From the IMG/VR virus record IMGVR_UViG_3300043449_000492, positions 105,070-169,069 of that record: DNA of 64,000 bases. The stretch is one strand, 5' to 3'. Below, in pieces: positions 1 through 8,423 of this stretch; the first letter of the stretch is position 1; each line of letters opens with the position of its first letter. The stretch comes from a virus. The translations under genes were made by a program, and so were the position numbers. Below the pieces are notes generated by a model. It was not told the origin of the DNA and made no database searches. It saw only the letters and a list, made by a program, of their open reading frames with translations.

Positions 1-279
1 GTGATGATGGGTGACCGCAACTTTGCAGCTGCAGCTGTATCTGAATGGCTTGATCCAGTTGGTGTTATTCTCTTTAGCACAGTAACTCTTATTGTGCTTG
101 GAGCAATTGCTTTATTTTATATTGCACATCAAGAGGACCTGGCTAGACAGACGTTCAAAGAACAATGTATAGATGCTGGAGGTGTGCCCACATATACATT
201 CGACTATGTTAAAGGTAGCCGAGATGGTTATCTATGTATCAATCCCTCCGCAATCATTAAGCTAAAGGACGAAAAGTAA
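1..279 (+). CDS. Small single-span membrane protein
   Basis: About 92 residues with one hydrophobic segment at roughly residues 20-42, followed by a charged tail with two cysteines. The reading frame is open from the first base of the window, so the true start may be this GTG, one of the two ATGs just after it, or lie further upstream. Its stop overlaps the next ATG by one base, so the two genes are translationally coupled. I do not recognise the family. Confidence 0.55.
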   Translation: MMMGDRNFAAAAVSEWLDPVGVILFSTVTLIVLGAIALFYIAHQEDLARQTFKEQCIDAGGVPTYTFDYVKGSRDGYLCINPSAIIKLKDEK

Positions 280-668
280 TGAACTTAGCAAATACACTTG
301 ACATTGAAGCAGAGTATAAGATTTCATATCTTTTAACCGTGCTTACTAAAAATCGTCTCAATCATATTAATGAATATGCTGAGGCTAAGAAGGGATACGA
401 TGAGGAAAAAGCTGCCAAGTTGAAGGCTCTCATGATTGCCATTCGTAAAGGTGCTGATGCAAAGATTCAGGCTGCTTACAATAGCTATTTTTCAATGAAG
501 ACGCCTATCGACGCAAAGGATATGTATGATGAATATATATCCATTCTTTCCAACTCTGCATCAGATACAGTGAAACTAAGCATTTCAGATGCCAATGCCA
601 TTATCAATGATAAGTGGTCATGGGCAACTGCTGCTAAGACAATCAATTCAACTTATTTTAAGGGTTAA
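279..668 (+). CDS. Hypothetical protein, mostly helical
   Basis: 129 residues, Ala/Lys rich and predicted helical, without membrane segments or a motif I recognise. It sits between a small membrane protein and dsbA in a run of overlapping or nearly abutting genes, so it belongs to the same early or middle operon. Function unknown. Confidence 0.6.
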   Translation: MNLANTLDIEAEYKISYLLTVLTKNRLNHINEYAEAKKGYDEEKAAKLKALMIAIRKGADAKIQAAYNSYFSMKTPIDAKDMYDEYISILSNSASDTVKLSISDANAIINDKWSWATAAKTINSTYFKG

Positions 669-672
669 TCAA

Positions 673-969
673 ATGGGTATGATTGGACATAACAGCACGA
701 CTACCTCGATTGAAGCACTCTCTCCAGAAGACAAGAAGGTTCTACGTAAGGCAATCATGGAGCTAAATGATTCCATGACACGCACAGGAGCAGAACGTGA
801 CTTGCAAAAAGAGATTATCAACGAGACATATGATAAGCTAGGTGTCGATAAGAAGATGATTCGACGCATGGCAAAGGCTTACTTCAAGGCTAACTTCAAC
901 GATGAAGTGGAAGAGAATAATCAGTTTGAAACCTTCTATGATGAGATTCTTCGGAAGACAATGCCGTGA
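673..969 (+). CDS. dsbA: DsbA-like double-stranded DNA-binding protein
   Basis: The C-terminal half aligns with T4 DsbA from memory: a helix ending in ELGVDxKM-type sequence (here KLGVDKKMIRRMAKAYF), then an acidic stretch and a final F-Y-D-E-I segment. In T4, DsbA is a small dsDNA-binding protein linked to late transcription. Length is 98 residues against about 89 in T4. I chose the ATG at 673, directly after the preceding stop, rather than an upstream ATG that would overlap that gene by 80 bases. Confidence 0.72.
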   Translation: MGMIGHNSTTTSIEALSPEDKKVLRKAIMELNDSMTRTGAERDLQKEIINETYDKLGVDKKMIRRMAKAYFKANFNDEVEENNQFETFYDEILRKTMP

Positions 970-1202
970 CGTATATCATTCATATCAATAGGAACATCAT
1001 TCAAAAGAATGCGAGAAGAGGTGAAACCAATCCTGTCTGTCGTGTTCAGAATGGCAATGATGTTCGCTATTGTATGGAGGTAGAAATCAAAGGACCTTCT
1101 CGAATGGTCTATCGTCCAGACAATCCACGGCCTTGCGGAGCAAAGTTGTGGATTGAAACAGATAGTGAAGTGGAACTGATAGGTGAAGAATGGCAGAATT
1201 AA
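966..1202 (+). CDS. Conserved phage-type hypothetical protein
   Basis: 78 residues starting with GTG in a GTGA overlap with dsbA. The N-terminus (IIHINRN.IQKNA) and the C-terminal pattern PxxCGAxxWIET resemble small hypothetical proteins I have seen in T4-like phages, but no function is known to me. Two cysteines in the N-terminal half and one near the C-terminus could be structural. Confidence 0.6.
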   Translation: MTYIIHINRNIIQKNARRGETNPVCRVQNGNDVRYCMEVEIKGPSRMVYRPDNPRPCGAKLWIETDSEVELIGEEWQN

Positions 1203-1351
1203 TATTTGAGATACTGGCATCAATCAATGGTGTAATGGGTATTGGGTACTGGATAGCAGATCATGACGATATCATGCACTGGTTGTTTTTCCTAATCTTG
1301 TGTGTTATAATGTATATCAATGCGGCACGTTATGGAAAAGGTGAAGAATGA
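1190..1351 (+). CDS. 53-residue membrane peptide
   Basis: A short frame of 53 codons from ATG 1190. It overlaps the preceding gene by 13 bases and ends in an ATGA overlap with the gp44 start, which is the spacing typical of real genes in this operon. It encodes two hydrophobic stretches (residues about 4-22 and 30-45) separated by an acidic DHDD turn, consistent with a hairpin membrane protein. Function unknown. Confidence 0.6.
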   Translation: MAELIFEILASINGVMGIGYWIADHDDIMHWLFFLILCVIMYINAARYGKGEE

Positions 1352-2286
1352 GTGAAGAATTTTTGTGGGTAGAGAAGTATCGTCCTCATACAATCGAGGA
1401 CTGTATTCTCCCCGACCGTATCAAGAAAGCTTTTCAAGAATACGTTAATGGCGGAGATATTCCAAATCTTCTCCTGTCGGGACCAGCTGGCTGTGGTAAG
1501 ACTACAGCAGCTATGGCTATGTGTGACGAAATTGGTTGTAACTATCTTTTCATTAACTCCTCAGAAGAGAGAGGCATTGACGTTCTAAGAACTAAGGTTG
1601 TTGGATATGCGTCAACTGTTTCTCTCACTGGTGGACGTAAGGTCATCATTCTAGATGAGGCCGACGGTCTCACTCCAGACACGCAAGATGCCCTTCGTGG
1701 TGTTATTGAAAAGTTCTCCTCTAACTGTTCATTTATCTTTACTTGCAACTTCAAGGCTAAGATCAAGGACGCTATTCATTCACGCTGTTCCGTCGTTGAC
1801 TTTACATTGAAATCAGGAGAGAAGCCTACTATGGCTTCTAAGATGTATAAGAGACTGGAACAAATTCTAACTAAAGAAAGTGTGACATATGATAAGCAAG
1901 TATTGGCAAAAGTTGTCGAGAAATATTTTCCAGATTATCGTAGGACTCTTAACGAGCTACAACGGTATTCTGTTTCTGGAAGCATTGATGCTACTATTGC
2001 TCCTCAACTTGATAGCGTTCGCAGCCTCAGCGAGCTAATCAAAGCACTTAAGGACAAAGACTTTTCTGCTATGCGTAAGTGGGTTGTTCTTAACTCTGAC
2101 ATTGATGCAAGCCGCATCTATCGTTCAGTGTATGATAATCTGTATGAATATCTTAAGCCAGAGACGATTCCAGTTGCTGTCGTCACTCTAGCAAAGTATC
2201 AGTATCAAGCAGCATTCGTAGCAGATCAAGAGCTTAATCTTGTCGCTGCACTAACTGAAATCATGATTGAGTGTGAGGTTAAGTAA
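1348..2286 (+). CDS. 44: Sliding clamp loader large subunit (gp44)
   Basis: AAA+ ATPase of 312 residues that with gp62 loads the gp45 sliding clamp at primer-template junctions. Visible motifs: N-terminal WVEKYRP, Walker A GPAGCGKT at residues 45-52, Walker B with DEAD at 103-106, and the arginine-finger motif SRC at 145-147. Length matches T4 gp44 (about 319). In T4 gene 62 follows directly; here two other genes are inserted first. Confidence 0.95.
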   Translation: MSEEFLWVEKYRPHTIEDCILPDRIKKAFQEYVNGGDIPNLLLSGPAGCGKTTAAMAMCDEIGCNYLFINSSEERGIDVLRTKVVGYASTVSLTGGRKVIILDEADGLTPDTQDALRGVIEKFSSNCSFIFTCNFKAKIKDAIHSRCSVVDFTLKSGEKPTMASKMYKRLEQILTKESVTYDKQVLAKVVEKYFPDYRRTLNELQRYSVSGSIDATIAPQLDSVRSLSELIKALKDKDFSAMRKWVVLNSDIDASRIYRSVYDNLYEYLKPETIPVAVVTLAKYQYQAAFVADQELNLVAALTEIMIECEVK

Positions 2287-2287
2287 T

Positions 2288-2746
2288 ATGAGCCTATTTC
2301 CTGAACTTGATGAAGATGATATTGTATATGCTATGGGAAAGTTTGCAAACATGACTAGCACAGGTAAAACTTTTGAAAAGAAGATTGCTGAACATCTAAG
2401 AAACAAGTATCCTAACAATGCTATTAGGGAACAAGTTAAAGCTGGAAAGCATATTGGTAGTAACAAGAAAAATTATGTTGTTGACATTTTGTTCAATCAT
2501 GATACACTAGTATCCGCTAAGTTTCAGGGAACTGGCGGAACTGCAGAACAGAAGATTATGTTTGAAATGAATACACTTCAGAAGTTGTGTGATAAGGATG
2601 GATATAAGAAAGCCTATCTTGTCTATGATGGAGCAGGTCTAACTATGACTGAACAGTATAAGTCGGATGAAATGAAAGAGTATGTTCGTGCGCCGTCTGT
2701 GATATTTGTATCGTTCGATGAATTTAAGGAAATGAATATTGCTTAA
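2288..2746 (+). CDS. Putative PD-(D/E)XK restriction-like endonuclease
   Basis: 152 residues. The pattern fits a compact PD-(D/E)XK nuclease core: Glu30 in the first helix (GKTFEKKIAEHL), Asp66 in VVDILF, then a strand ending S76-A-K78, then F-Q-G-T-G-G-T-A-E87-Q-K, where Glu87 may supply the acid missing from the S-x-K position. Similar 'xSxKxQ..GTAEQK' sequences occur in phage and bacterial restriction-like nucleases. It overlaps a DNA adenine methyltransferase by eight bases, as cognate restriction and methylase genes often do. The ATG at 2288 lies two bases after the gp44 stop. Assignment rests on motif and context only. Confidence 0.55.
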   Translation: MSLFPELDEDDIVYAMGKFANMTSTGKTFEKKIAEHLRNKYPNNAIREQVKAGKHIGSNKKNYVVDILFNHDTLVSAKFQGTGGTAEQKIMFEMNTLQKLCDKDGYKKAYLVYDGAGLTMTEQYKSDEMKEYVRAPSVIFVSFDEFKEMNIA

Positions 2747-3590
2747 CTCTCCTCTAAAGTGGGTCGGTGGTAAACAGTCTATTCTATCTGCCATACTACC
2801 TTACATAGAAAGTCCAAACACCTTTGTGGAACCTTTTATAGGTTCTGCAACTGTGTCTCTTAATGTCAATGCCAATAGATATCTAATCAATGACATGAAC
2901 TACGATTTGATTAATCTATATCAACATGTAATCAATAACTGTAATCAAATCGTGGAGTTATCTAAGCCATACTTTGAAAATATGACAAGTGAAAGATACT
3001 ATGATATTAGAGATAGATTCAATTCTTTACAATCAAACTGTATTGAAAGAGCTGCTTTGTTTTTGGTTCTGAATAAATTTGCATTCAATGGAGTATGTCG
3101 TTACAACTCTAAAGGTTTGTTCAATGTACCTTACTGCAAACGAAGCACGGCAGGTTTTCCTTTAAATGAACTAATATCCTTTAGTAAACATTTTGGTAGC
3201 AAAGAACATCAACTTTTTCATGGAGACTTTTCTAATGCTATGTTATATGCTAACTTGATAGAAGGTGATGTTGTCTATTTTGATCCGCCTTATCTCCCTT
3301 CGGACGACTTTGAAAGCAACTTTACAAAATATACCAAAGAAAATTTCGAAACACAGCAACATCAACAAATAGTCGATTTGTGTCTAGAGCTAAACACTAG
3401 AGGTGTTGTTTGTTTGGTTTCTAATCATATGACTGCTCAAACAGAACAGCTTTATAGCGAATGTGATAAAATAGTTGTTATACCCAAAAAGAGATTACTG
3501 GCTGCTAACAAGAAAAATAGAAAAGAGATTAACGAGATTCTGGCTATATACGGTAACGTCAAAGTGAGTGGAACCCTATTCGATGACTGA
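2739..3590 (+). CDS. dam: DNA adenine-N6 methyltransferase (Dam/M.DpnII type)
   Basis: 283 residues of the alpha-class D12 methyltransferase family that transfers methyl from SAM to adenine N6. Visible: N-terminal PLKWVGGK, SAM motif I in FVEPFIGSATVSLN, the long target-recognition region, catalytic DPPY (VVYFDPPYLP) and a terminal NRKEINEIL. The start is a TTG at 2739 preceded by AAGGA; no other start keeps the conserved N-terminus. Family members usually methylate GATC, but specificity cannot be read from sequence. The gene splits the normal 44-62 neighbourhood, a sign of insertion. Confidence 0.9.
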   Translation: MLNSPLKWVGGKQSILSAILPYIESPNTFVEPFIGSATVSLNVNANRYLINDMNYDLINLYQHVINNCNQIVELSKPYFENMTSERYYDIRDRFNSLQSNCIERAALFLVLNKFAFNGVCRYNSKGLFNVPYCKRSTAGFPLNELISFSKHFGSKEHQLFHGDFSNAMLYANLIEGDVVYFDPPYLPSDDFESNFTKYTKENFETQQHQQIVDLCLELNTRGVVCLVSNHMTAQTEQLYSECDKIVVIPKKRLLAANKKNRKEINEILAIYGNVKVSGTLFDD

Positions 3591-4008
3591 CTTATTCAAG
3601 GACATTATTCCATCTATTCTTCAAAACAAGAAGGACTTCTCGAAGGATGAAAACTTTGAGAAGTCTTTTCCTGCGTTTGTGGTCAATCGTGCTTTGTCGT
3701 TTCATTATGACTGCATTCTGCAGGTAAATGAAATGAATCGTTTTCCAAATCTGCCTGGTACTATGCAATATCACTTCCTACTAAATAGTATTCGTGGATA
3801 TAAGCGTCCATTTAGAAAATGGGAAAAGCGGGAAACCATTGAAGACTTAGAAGCCGTCAAAGAGTATTACAACTATTCTAACGAGAAGGCTAAAGAAGCA
3901 TTGGTTCTGTTAAACGCTACCCAGCTAGAAGTAATAAGAAAAGAACTTAGTAAAGGTGGCATAAATGACAGCAAACCTAGAAGACTTCGTGGAAGTAAAG
4001 CTTCCTGA
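3583..4008 (+). CDS. 62: Sliding clamp loader small subunit (gp62)
   Basis: 141 residues. Recognisable gp62 signatures are VVNRALSFHYDCIL near the N-terminus, NEMN, the MQYHFLLN..R..KR..KW block and the C-terminal YYNYSNEKAKEAL. gp62 is the non-ATPase subunit of the T4 clamp loader and partners gp44. The ATG at 3583 lies inside the end of dam (eight-base overlap); a GTG at 3568 is an alternative. The 3' end overlaps regA by 44 bases. Confidence 0.85.
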   Translation: MTDLFKDIIPSILQNKKDFSKDENFEKSFPAFVVNRALSFHYDCILQVNEMNRFPNLPGTMQYHFLLNSIRGYKRPFRKWEKRETIEDLEAVKEYYNYSNEKAKEALVLLNATQLEVIRKELSKGGINDSKPRRLRGSKAS

Positions 4009-4378
4009 TCCTCAAGCCTTCTTGAAAGTGAAGGAGACATTGACTCGTATCGGTGTTGCATCTAAGAAAGATAAAACACTCTATCAGTCATGTCATATAT
4101 TACATAAGCAAGGACATTATTATCTTGTGCATTTTAAAGAAATGTTCATGCTCGATGGAAAGTCTACAGACTTTTCGGAAGAAGATCGTGGTAGACGTAA
4201 CACCATTGCTAATCTATTAGCTGAATGGGAACTTGTTACTCTCGTTGATGCTGACAAGAGCAAAGAACCTCTAACTCCTCTAAACAGAATCAAGATCATT
4301 TCATATACAGAAAAGCCAGAGTGGAACTTGGTAGCCAAGTATTCACTAGGCAAAAAGAGATACAACGAAGACGAATAA
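3965..4378 (+). CDS. regA: RegA translational repressor
   Basis: 137 residues, strongly similar to T4 RegA (122): the block FLKVKETLTRIG followed by KDKTLYQSCHILHKQGHYYLVHFKEM is nearly identical, as is the C-terminal W.L.AKY..G. RegA binds the initiator region of early phage mRNAs and blocks translation. The order 44-62-regA is that of T4. The protein is longer at the N-terminus by about eight residues. Confidence 0.95.
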   Translation: MTANLEDFVEVKLPDPQAFLKVKETLTRIGVASKKDKTLYQSCHILHKQGHYYLVHFKEMFMLDGKSTDFSEEDRGRRNTIANLLAEWELVTLVDADKSKEPLTPLNRIKIISYTEKPEWNLVAKYSLGKKRYNEDE

Positions 4379-4394
4379 CATTGGAGAATATATT

Positions 4395-5015
4395 ATGCCT
4401 ACATTGAAATTTTGGAGAGTGCATACCGACGTTCAACTTCCAAAGCATCAGACAGATGGTTCTGCTTGCTTCGATCTTGCATTTCAAGGACACGGTAAGG
4501 GAAACGTAAAGGGCTTCACTCGTATGAATAAGCCTATTGAACGGGTCATGCGTGGATCGATTACAGTCTCCCCAGGGGATCGTATGCTTATTCCAACCGG
4601 TCTAGTTATGGATATTCCTCATGGTTATTCAGTTAGACTCCATGCTCGTTCTGGAACATCACTTAAGCAAGGTCTAGTGCTTGCTAATGCTGAAGGCGTA
4701 ATCGATTCAGATTACGTTGAAGAGGTTTTTATTCTTCTTTACAATATGTCAGAGAATGCTCATACAATTAACTTTGGTGATCGGATCGCTCAGGCAGAAC
4801 TTGTTAAGAATGAAGAATATGATATCGAAGAAACAGCTACAAGACCTAGCGTCAAGTCAAGTCGTGCTGGTGGAATGGGTTCGACAGGAGTGTCAGAATC
4901 TGGTAATCTTCTAACGATTACTGTGCCAGACGAAGACATTATGGTTGAAAGCTTTCAACCTGTAGAAAAACGTGGTAGAGGGAGACCGAAGAAGAATGCC
5001 GGGAGTATTTCGTAA
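4395..5015 (+). CDS. dut: dUTP pyrophosphatase with C-terminal AT-hook
   Basis: Trimeric dUTPase family, hydrolysing dUTP to dUMP. All five motifs are visible: GSACFDL (22-28), RSGTS (85-89), GVIDSDY (101-107), GDRIAQ (128-133) and the P-loop-like AGGMGSTG (158-165). At 206 residues it is longer than the usual 140-170; a tail after motif 5 ends in KRGRGRPKK (from residue 192), an AT-hook-like minor-groove-binding motif not normally part of dUTPases. SD GGAG lies just upstream of the start. Confidence 0.9.
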   Translation: MPTLKFWRVHTDVQLPKHQTDGSACFDLAFQGHGKGNVKGFTRMNKPIERVMRGSITVSPGDRMLIPTGLVMDIPHGYSVRLHARSGTSLKQGLVLANAEGVIDSDYVEEVFILLYNMSENAHTINFGDRIAQAELVKNEEYDIEETATRPSVKSSRAGGMGSTGVSESGNLLTITVPDEDIMVESFQPVEKRGRGRPKKNAGSIS

Positions 5016-5541
5016 TCTAGATCCTAGATTCTGTGGGGCTATAACTCAAGTCATAGGACAGCAAAAGCTTTTCATTAATAATGTCCTTGCTGCTGTAGAA
5101 GGAGATATAAACTCACATAATGGTCTAGGAGCTTTAATCTCGCAATCACCAGGAACAATTATCGTTCAGGGTAAGAAGATGATTGTATCTATGATGGACG
5201 GATCTGCTCCAGATCAGCTTGGAATCATAACACATGTTACTAATCTACCAACTCCAGCACAAGGTTCACAAAATTGCTTTGCATATGGTGGAGCGGGATC
5301 ATTTGGTGGTGGTCTAGGCATACCAGGATTGTCTGGGTTTCCTGGTATAGGTGAGATTATGCAACTAGGTTCGCAAGCTGTAGGACAAGTATCTAAGTCC
5401 GTCAATCAAGGTGGAGGAAGCGGCTTGCTTACCATGAATAATATGACTCCACAAACCCAATCATTGTTGACAGCCGGCTCAACTGTTGTAAGTGCTAATA
5501 CAGGAAAAACATTTACATTTTCCTCATTTATTTCTGGTTGA
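4996..5541 (+). CDS. 5.4: PAAR-repeat baseplate spike tip protein (gp5.4-like)
   Basis: 181 residues. The first half has the PAAR pattern: MPGVFRNLDPRFCG..., repeated G-Q/S-x-x-x-x-x-x-V-x-G segments and a GD step, followed by a Gly/Pro/Ser-rich extension. PAAR proteins cap the gp5 spike of T4-like baseplates. It overlaps dut by 20 bases. The glycine-rich tail beyond the cone is an addition relative to the short T4 protein. The stop codon overlaps the -35 box of the next promoter. Confidence 0.75.
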   Translation: MPGVFRNLDPRFCGAITQVIGQQKLFINNVLAAVEGDINSHNGLGALISQSPGTIIVQGKKMIVSMMDGSAPDQLGIITHVTNLPTPAQGSQNCFAYGGAGSFGGGLGIPGLSGFPGIGEIMQLGSQAVGQVSKSVNQGGGSGLLTMNNMTPQTQSLLTAGSTVVSANTGKTFTFSSFISG

Positions 5542-5566
5542 CATATGTGAAAGTTTACTATATAAT
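5538..5566 (+). promoter_or_regulatory. Sigma-70-type promoter upstream of hsp20
   Basis: TTGACA (5538-5543), a 17-base spacer and TATAAT (5561-5566): a perfect bacterial vegetative consensus. It lies about 60 bases before the hsp20 start and overlaps the PAAR stop codon. Confidence 0.85.
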
Positions 5567-5623
5567 AACAGACGATACCAAGAGGTGTCGTTCCTTATTT
5601 CTCGCTAACTATAGGAGAACAAC

Positions 5624-6169
5624 ATGGGTAATAATAAGTCTACAGATAAGTTCTGGTTTGATCCTTTCTCTTTTTCCAATGACATTTCAAAGGGCGCTAT
5701 CGGCTTTGAACATGTGCTACAAAGATTGGCAGAAGCGAATGAGTATCTTCCAAAGATTCCAGCATATCCTCCTTACAATGTAAAGAAAGTGGATGACGAG
5801 CATTTCGTCATTGAAATGGCTGTCGCTGGTTTTGGCAAGCATAATCTTGATATCGAACTAAAGAACGATGTGTTAACTATCTCTGGCAATACCGAAACCG
5901 AAGAAGGCGATTACCTTCATAAGGGTATTGCAAACAGAGCATTCACTCGGAAGTTTACCATCGCTGATACAGTGGAGGTTAAGAATGCAGAACTTGTTAA
6001 CGGTATGCTCAAAATCTTTCTTGAACGCTTTGTCCCCGAGGAGAAGAAAGCGAAGAAGATCGATATCCTGGATCCATTCGGCTTTCAGGAAACGACGAAG
6101 CAACTGTTAACAGAGAGTGCTAAAGTATGGTCCGATCTTGTCGGCGTGAAAAAAGAAGAAACTAAATAA
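5624..6169 (+). CDS. hsp20: Small heat shock protein Hsp20 (IbpA type)
   Basis: 181 residues with an alpha-crystallin domain at about 50-145: PPYNVKKVDDEHFVIEMAVAGF..., the edge strand DVLTISGN and the C-terminal strand NGMLKIFLERFVPEE. Hsp20 proteins bind unfolding proteins; they are a frequent gene of T4-like cyanophages and their alphaproteobacterial relatives. It has its own consensus promoter and SD (AGGAG), so it can be made early from host polymerase. A 35-residue C-terminal extension is unassigned. Confidence 0.92.
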   Translation: MGNNKSTDKFWFDPFSFSNDISKGAIGFEHVLQRLAEANEYLPKIPAYPPYNVKKVDDEHFVIEMAVAGFGKHNLDIELKNDVLTISGNTETEEGDYLHKGIANRAFTRKFTIADTVEVKNAELVNGMLKIFLERFVPEEKKAKKIDILDPFGFQETTKQLLTESAKVWSDLVGVKKEETK

Positions 6170-6178
6170 GATTGACAT

Positions 6179-6212
6179 GGCTGGGGCCTCTGTTGAAAGA
6201 CACGCCCCAGTC
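6179..6212 (+). terminator. Hairpin after hsp20
   Basis: GGCTGGGGC (6179-6187) pairs with GCCCCAGTC (6204-6212), nine pairs with one G-U, loop of 16 bases, followed by a short T-rich stretch. It separates hsp20 from the sugar operon and probably terminates or attenuates. Confidence 0.55.
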
Positions 6213-6235
6213 TTCATTTCATAATGGAGTATAAA

Positions 6236-6817
6236 ATGCAATACACTTTTGTTGATGGTCCCCTCGGTGAAGATTACGAATCCCCTCCAGTTCATGTCTC
6301 AGAAGAAAATCTAAGAAAGTATGGAACAGGTAATGTGTTTGTTGAAACAGGCACGTATCTTGGCGAAACTGTAGATTTGGTTCTTAAGACAAAGCTATTC
6401 AAGACCATTCATACAATCGAACTAAATGATACGCTTTATAATGACGCAGTTGCAAAGTATAAGAATGAAAAGATCGTCAAGCTATGGCATGGTGACTCTA
6501 TTGATTCTCTCAAGGATATTGTATCAAAGCTAAAAGAGCCTGCAACATTCTGGCTAGATGCTCATGCGTCTGGAGAACTTGTTGGTGGTAAGTCTGGCGG
6601 TTCTCCTGTTCTCGATGAGCTAGACATTATTGCTTCTTCTCCAATCAAGACACATACAATCATTATTGACGATTGCCGCCTGTTTGGTTCTGCTGAATGG
6701 TCCTTTGTCAAGAAGGAAGATGCAATTGAACGCATCATGAAGATCAATCCAGATTACAAGCTTCATTATCTTGATGGTCATATTCGCAATGACGTTCTGT
6801 GGGCAACAGTAAAGTGA
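6236..6817 (+). CDS. SAM-dependent methyltransferase-like protein, sugar cluster
   Basis: 193 residues with a Rossmann methyltransferase pattern: FVETGTYLGETV (SAM loop), IHTIELND, and TFWLDAHASG, then a HTIIIDDCRLFG strand. This resembles the sugar O-methyltransferases found in polysaccharide clusters. The ATG at 6236 is preceded by GGAG at a five-base spacing; an ATG at 6224 would place that SD inside the gene. First gene of a 12-kb operon of overlapping sugar genes. Confidence 0.65.
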   Translation: MQYTFVDGPLGEDYESPPVHVSEENLRKYGTGNVFVETGTYLGETVDLVLKTKLFKTIHTIELNDTLYNDAVAKYKNEKIVKLWHGDSIDSLKDIVSKLKEPATFWLDAHASGELVGGKSGGSPVLDELDIIASSPIKTHTIIIDDCRLFGSAEWSFVKKEDAIERIMKINPDYKLHYLDGHIRNDVLWATVK

Positions 6818-7545
6818 AGCTAACAATCGAAAGACCTGTTACGGTTATTACTCCTACGATTGGTAAGCCTGAACTAAAAAAGGCTATCGAATCAGTTAAG
6901 AATCAGACATACAAATGTAAACATCTTGTGATTATTGATGGACTAGAACATGCTAGAAATGTTCCTGGTTCAGATGGTGATTATTTACAAGTTTGTTATA
7001 CTCCCGAGAACACAGGAGCTAATGGTTACTACGGTCATAGAATCTATGCGGCATATCCTCATCTTGTCAATTCGGACTATGTCCTTTTTCTTGATGAAGA
7101 TAATTGGTATGAACCAAATCACGTTGAAACCCTAATCGAGACAATTGAACAGAAGAACCTAGACTTCTCATATTCGCTTCGTAAGATTTTTGATAAGAAT
7201 GAAAACTATCTTATTGACGATAACTGTGAAAGTCTAGGCAAGTGGGAAATCTTTATGTCTCGTTCTTCACCTCATGGTAAGCAGTATCTAGTTGATACAT
7301 CATCTTACTGCTTCAAGCGAGAGTTTATCCAACAGGCTTGTCATCTATGGCATTCTGGCTGGGGTGGTGACCGTCGCTTCTTTCATATTGTGAAAGATCA
7401 AGCAAAGTATGATACAAATGGACTCTACTCTCTTTGCTATCGTCTCGACGGTAATCAAGGATCTGTCACTAAAGAGTTTTTTGAATCAGGTAATAAGACA
7501 CAAGAGCAATACTTTGGAGGGAACTATCCGTGGAAAAAGACGTAA
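6814..7545 (+). CDS. Family 2-type glycosyltransferase
   Basis: 243 residues with a GT-A fold: TVITPTIGKPELKKAIESVKNQTY at the N-terminus and a D-E-D metal-binding motif in YVLFLDEDNWYEPNH. Transfers a sugar from a nucleotide donor. The GTG at 6814 overlaps the preceding stop (GTGA). The acceptor is unknown. Confidence 0.75.
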   Translation: MKLTIERPVTVITPTIGKPELKKAIESVKNQTYKCKHLVIIDGLEHARNVPGSDGDYLQVCYTPENTGANGYYGHRIYAAYPHLVNSDYVLFLDEDNWYEPNHVETLIETIEQKNLDFSYSLRKIFDKNENYLIDDNCESLGKWEIFMSRSSPHGKQYLVDTSSYCFKREFIQQACHLWHSGWGGDRRFFHIVKDQAKYDTNGLYSLCYRLDGNQGSVTKEFFESGNKTQEQYFGGNYPWKKT

Positions 7546-8423
7546 TCATAGGTGGAGCATCAGGCTATACATGGGATCAACTCAAGTATTGGGTTAACTC
7601 GATTAAGAAGACAGACTTCAAAGGTGACATTGTTCTAGTCGTTACCAATATGAATAAAGAAACGATTGATAAGCTTACTGACGAAGGTGTAATGCTTTAT
7701 GCATATGGTAAGCAAGACGAAAAGGGTAACATCACTAATCAGTCTCAGAATGCCCCACATGTCGAGCGTTTCATTTTCATTTGGGACTTTCTAAGAAAGC
7801 ATAAAGACACATATCGTTATGCAATCGTAACAGATACCAGAGACGTTATCTTTCAGAAGAATCCAAGTGACTTCCTAAAGAAGAATCTTTCCGCTAATTC
7901 AATCGTTGCTTCCTCAGAAGGATTGGAATATAAGGACGAGCCTTGGGGTAATAAGAATTTGTTTGACACATTCGGTCCATTAGTATATAATGAAATGTCT
8001 GGTGAGTTGATACACAATGTAGGAACGATTGCAGGATATAGTGAAGAGGTTCGTGATCTGCTTCTACAGCTATTCTATCAGTCAGTGAATCGTCCTATTC
8101 CAATTGTTGATCAGGCAGTATATAACTTTCTAATCAATCTTTATCCTCTAAGAGGCGAAGTTCTTAGAACTACTAATAAAGAAGATTGGGCAGTTCAGCT
8201 AGGAACAACCGAAGCTGCAATCAAAGCTGGAGCTGGTGATATTGGTCAGATTATTAAAACCAATCCAGAAATGATCGAAGGATATCGTAAAGCATATCAA
8301 GACATTCAGCCAGTGATTGAAAATAATCATCTTGTAACAAACGGCAAGAATACATATCACATTGTCCATCAGTGGGATCGTGTTCCTGAGATTAAGAAAA
8401 TTGTGGAGCGTCTATATGGCTGA
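7530..8423 (+). CDS. Glycosyltransferase-like protein
   Basis: 297 residues. YAIVTDTRDVIFQ is a DxD-like donor site preceded by strands typical of GT-A enzymes, and a later HNVGTIAGY plus VDQAVYN segment resembles GT8 and related families. The GTG at 7530 has a GGAGGG SD nine bases upstream and lies within the end of the preceding gene. Probable sugar transferase; donor and acceptor unknown. Confidence 0.55.
   Translation: MEKDVIIGGASGYTWDQLKYWVNSIKKTDFKGDIVLVVTNMNKETIDKLTDEGVMLYAYGKQDEKGNITNQSQNAPHVERFIFIWDFLRKHKDTYRYAIVTDTRDVIFQKNPSDFLKKNLSANSIVASSEGLEYKDEPWGNKNLFDTFGPLVYNEMSGELIHNVGTIAGYSEEVRDLLLQLFYQSVNRPIPIVDQAVYNFLINLYPLRGEVLRTTNKEDWAVQLGTTEAAIKAGAGDIGQIIKTNPEMIEGYRKAYQDIQPVIENNHLVTNGKNTYHIVHQWDRVPEIKKIVERLYG

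Noticed and set aside
1542-1766. Minus-strand ORFs antisense to gp44 and other core genes
   Set aside because: They lack SD sequences and late boxes and mirror codon bias of the sense genes. Only the minus-strand genes at 18849, 22384, 22656 and 43007 have supporting signals.
6172-6200. TTGACA after hsp20 as a promoter
   Set aside because: No -10 box lies at a workable distance and the sequence is inside a terminator-like hairpin.
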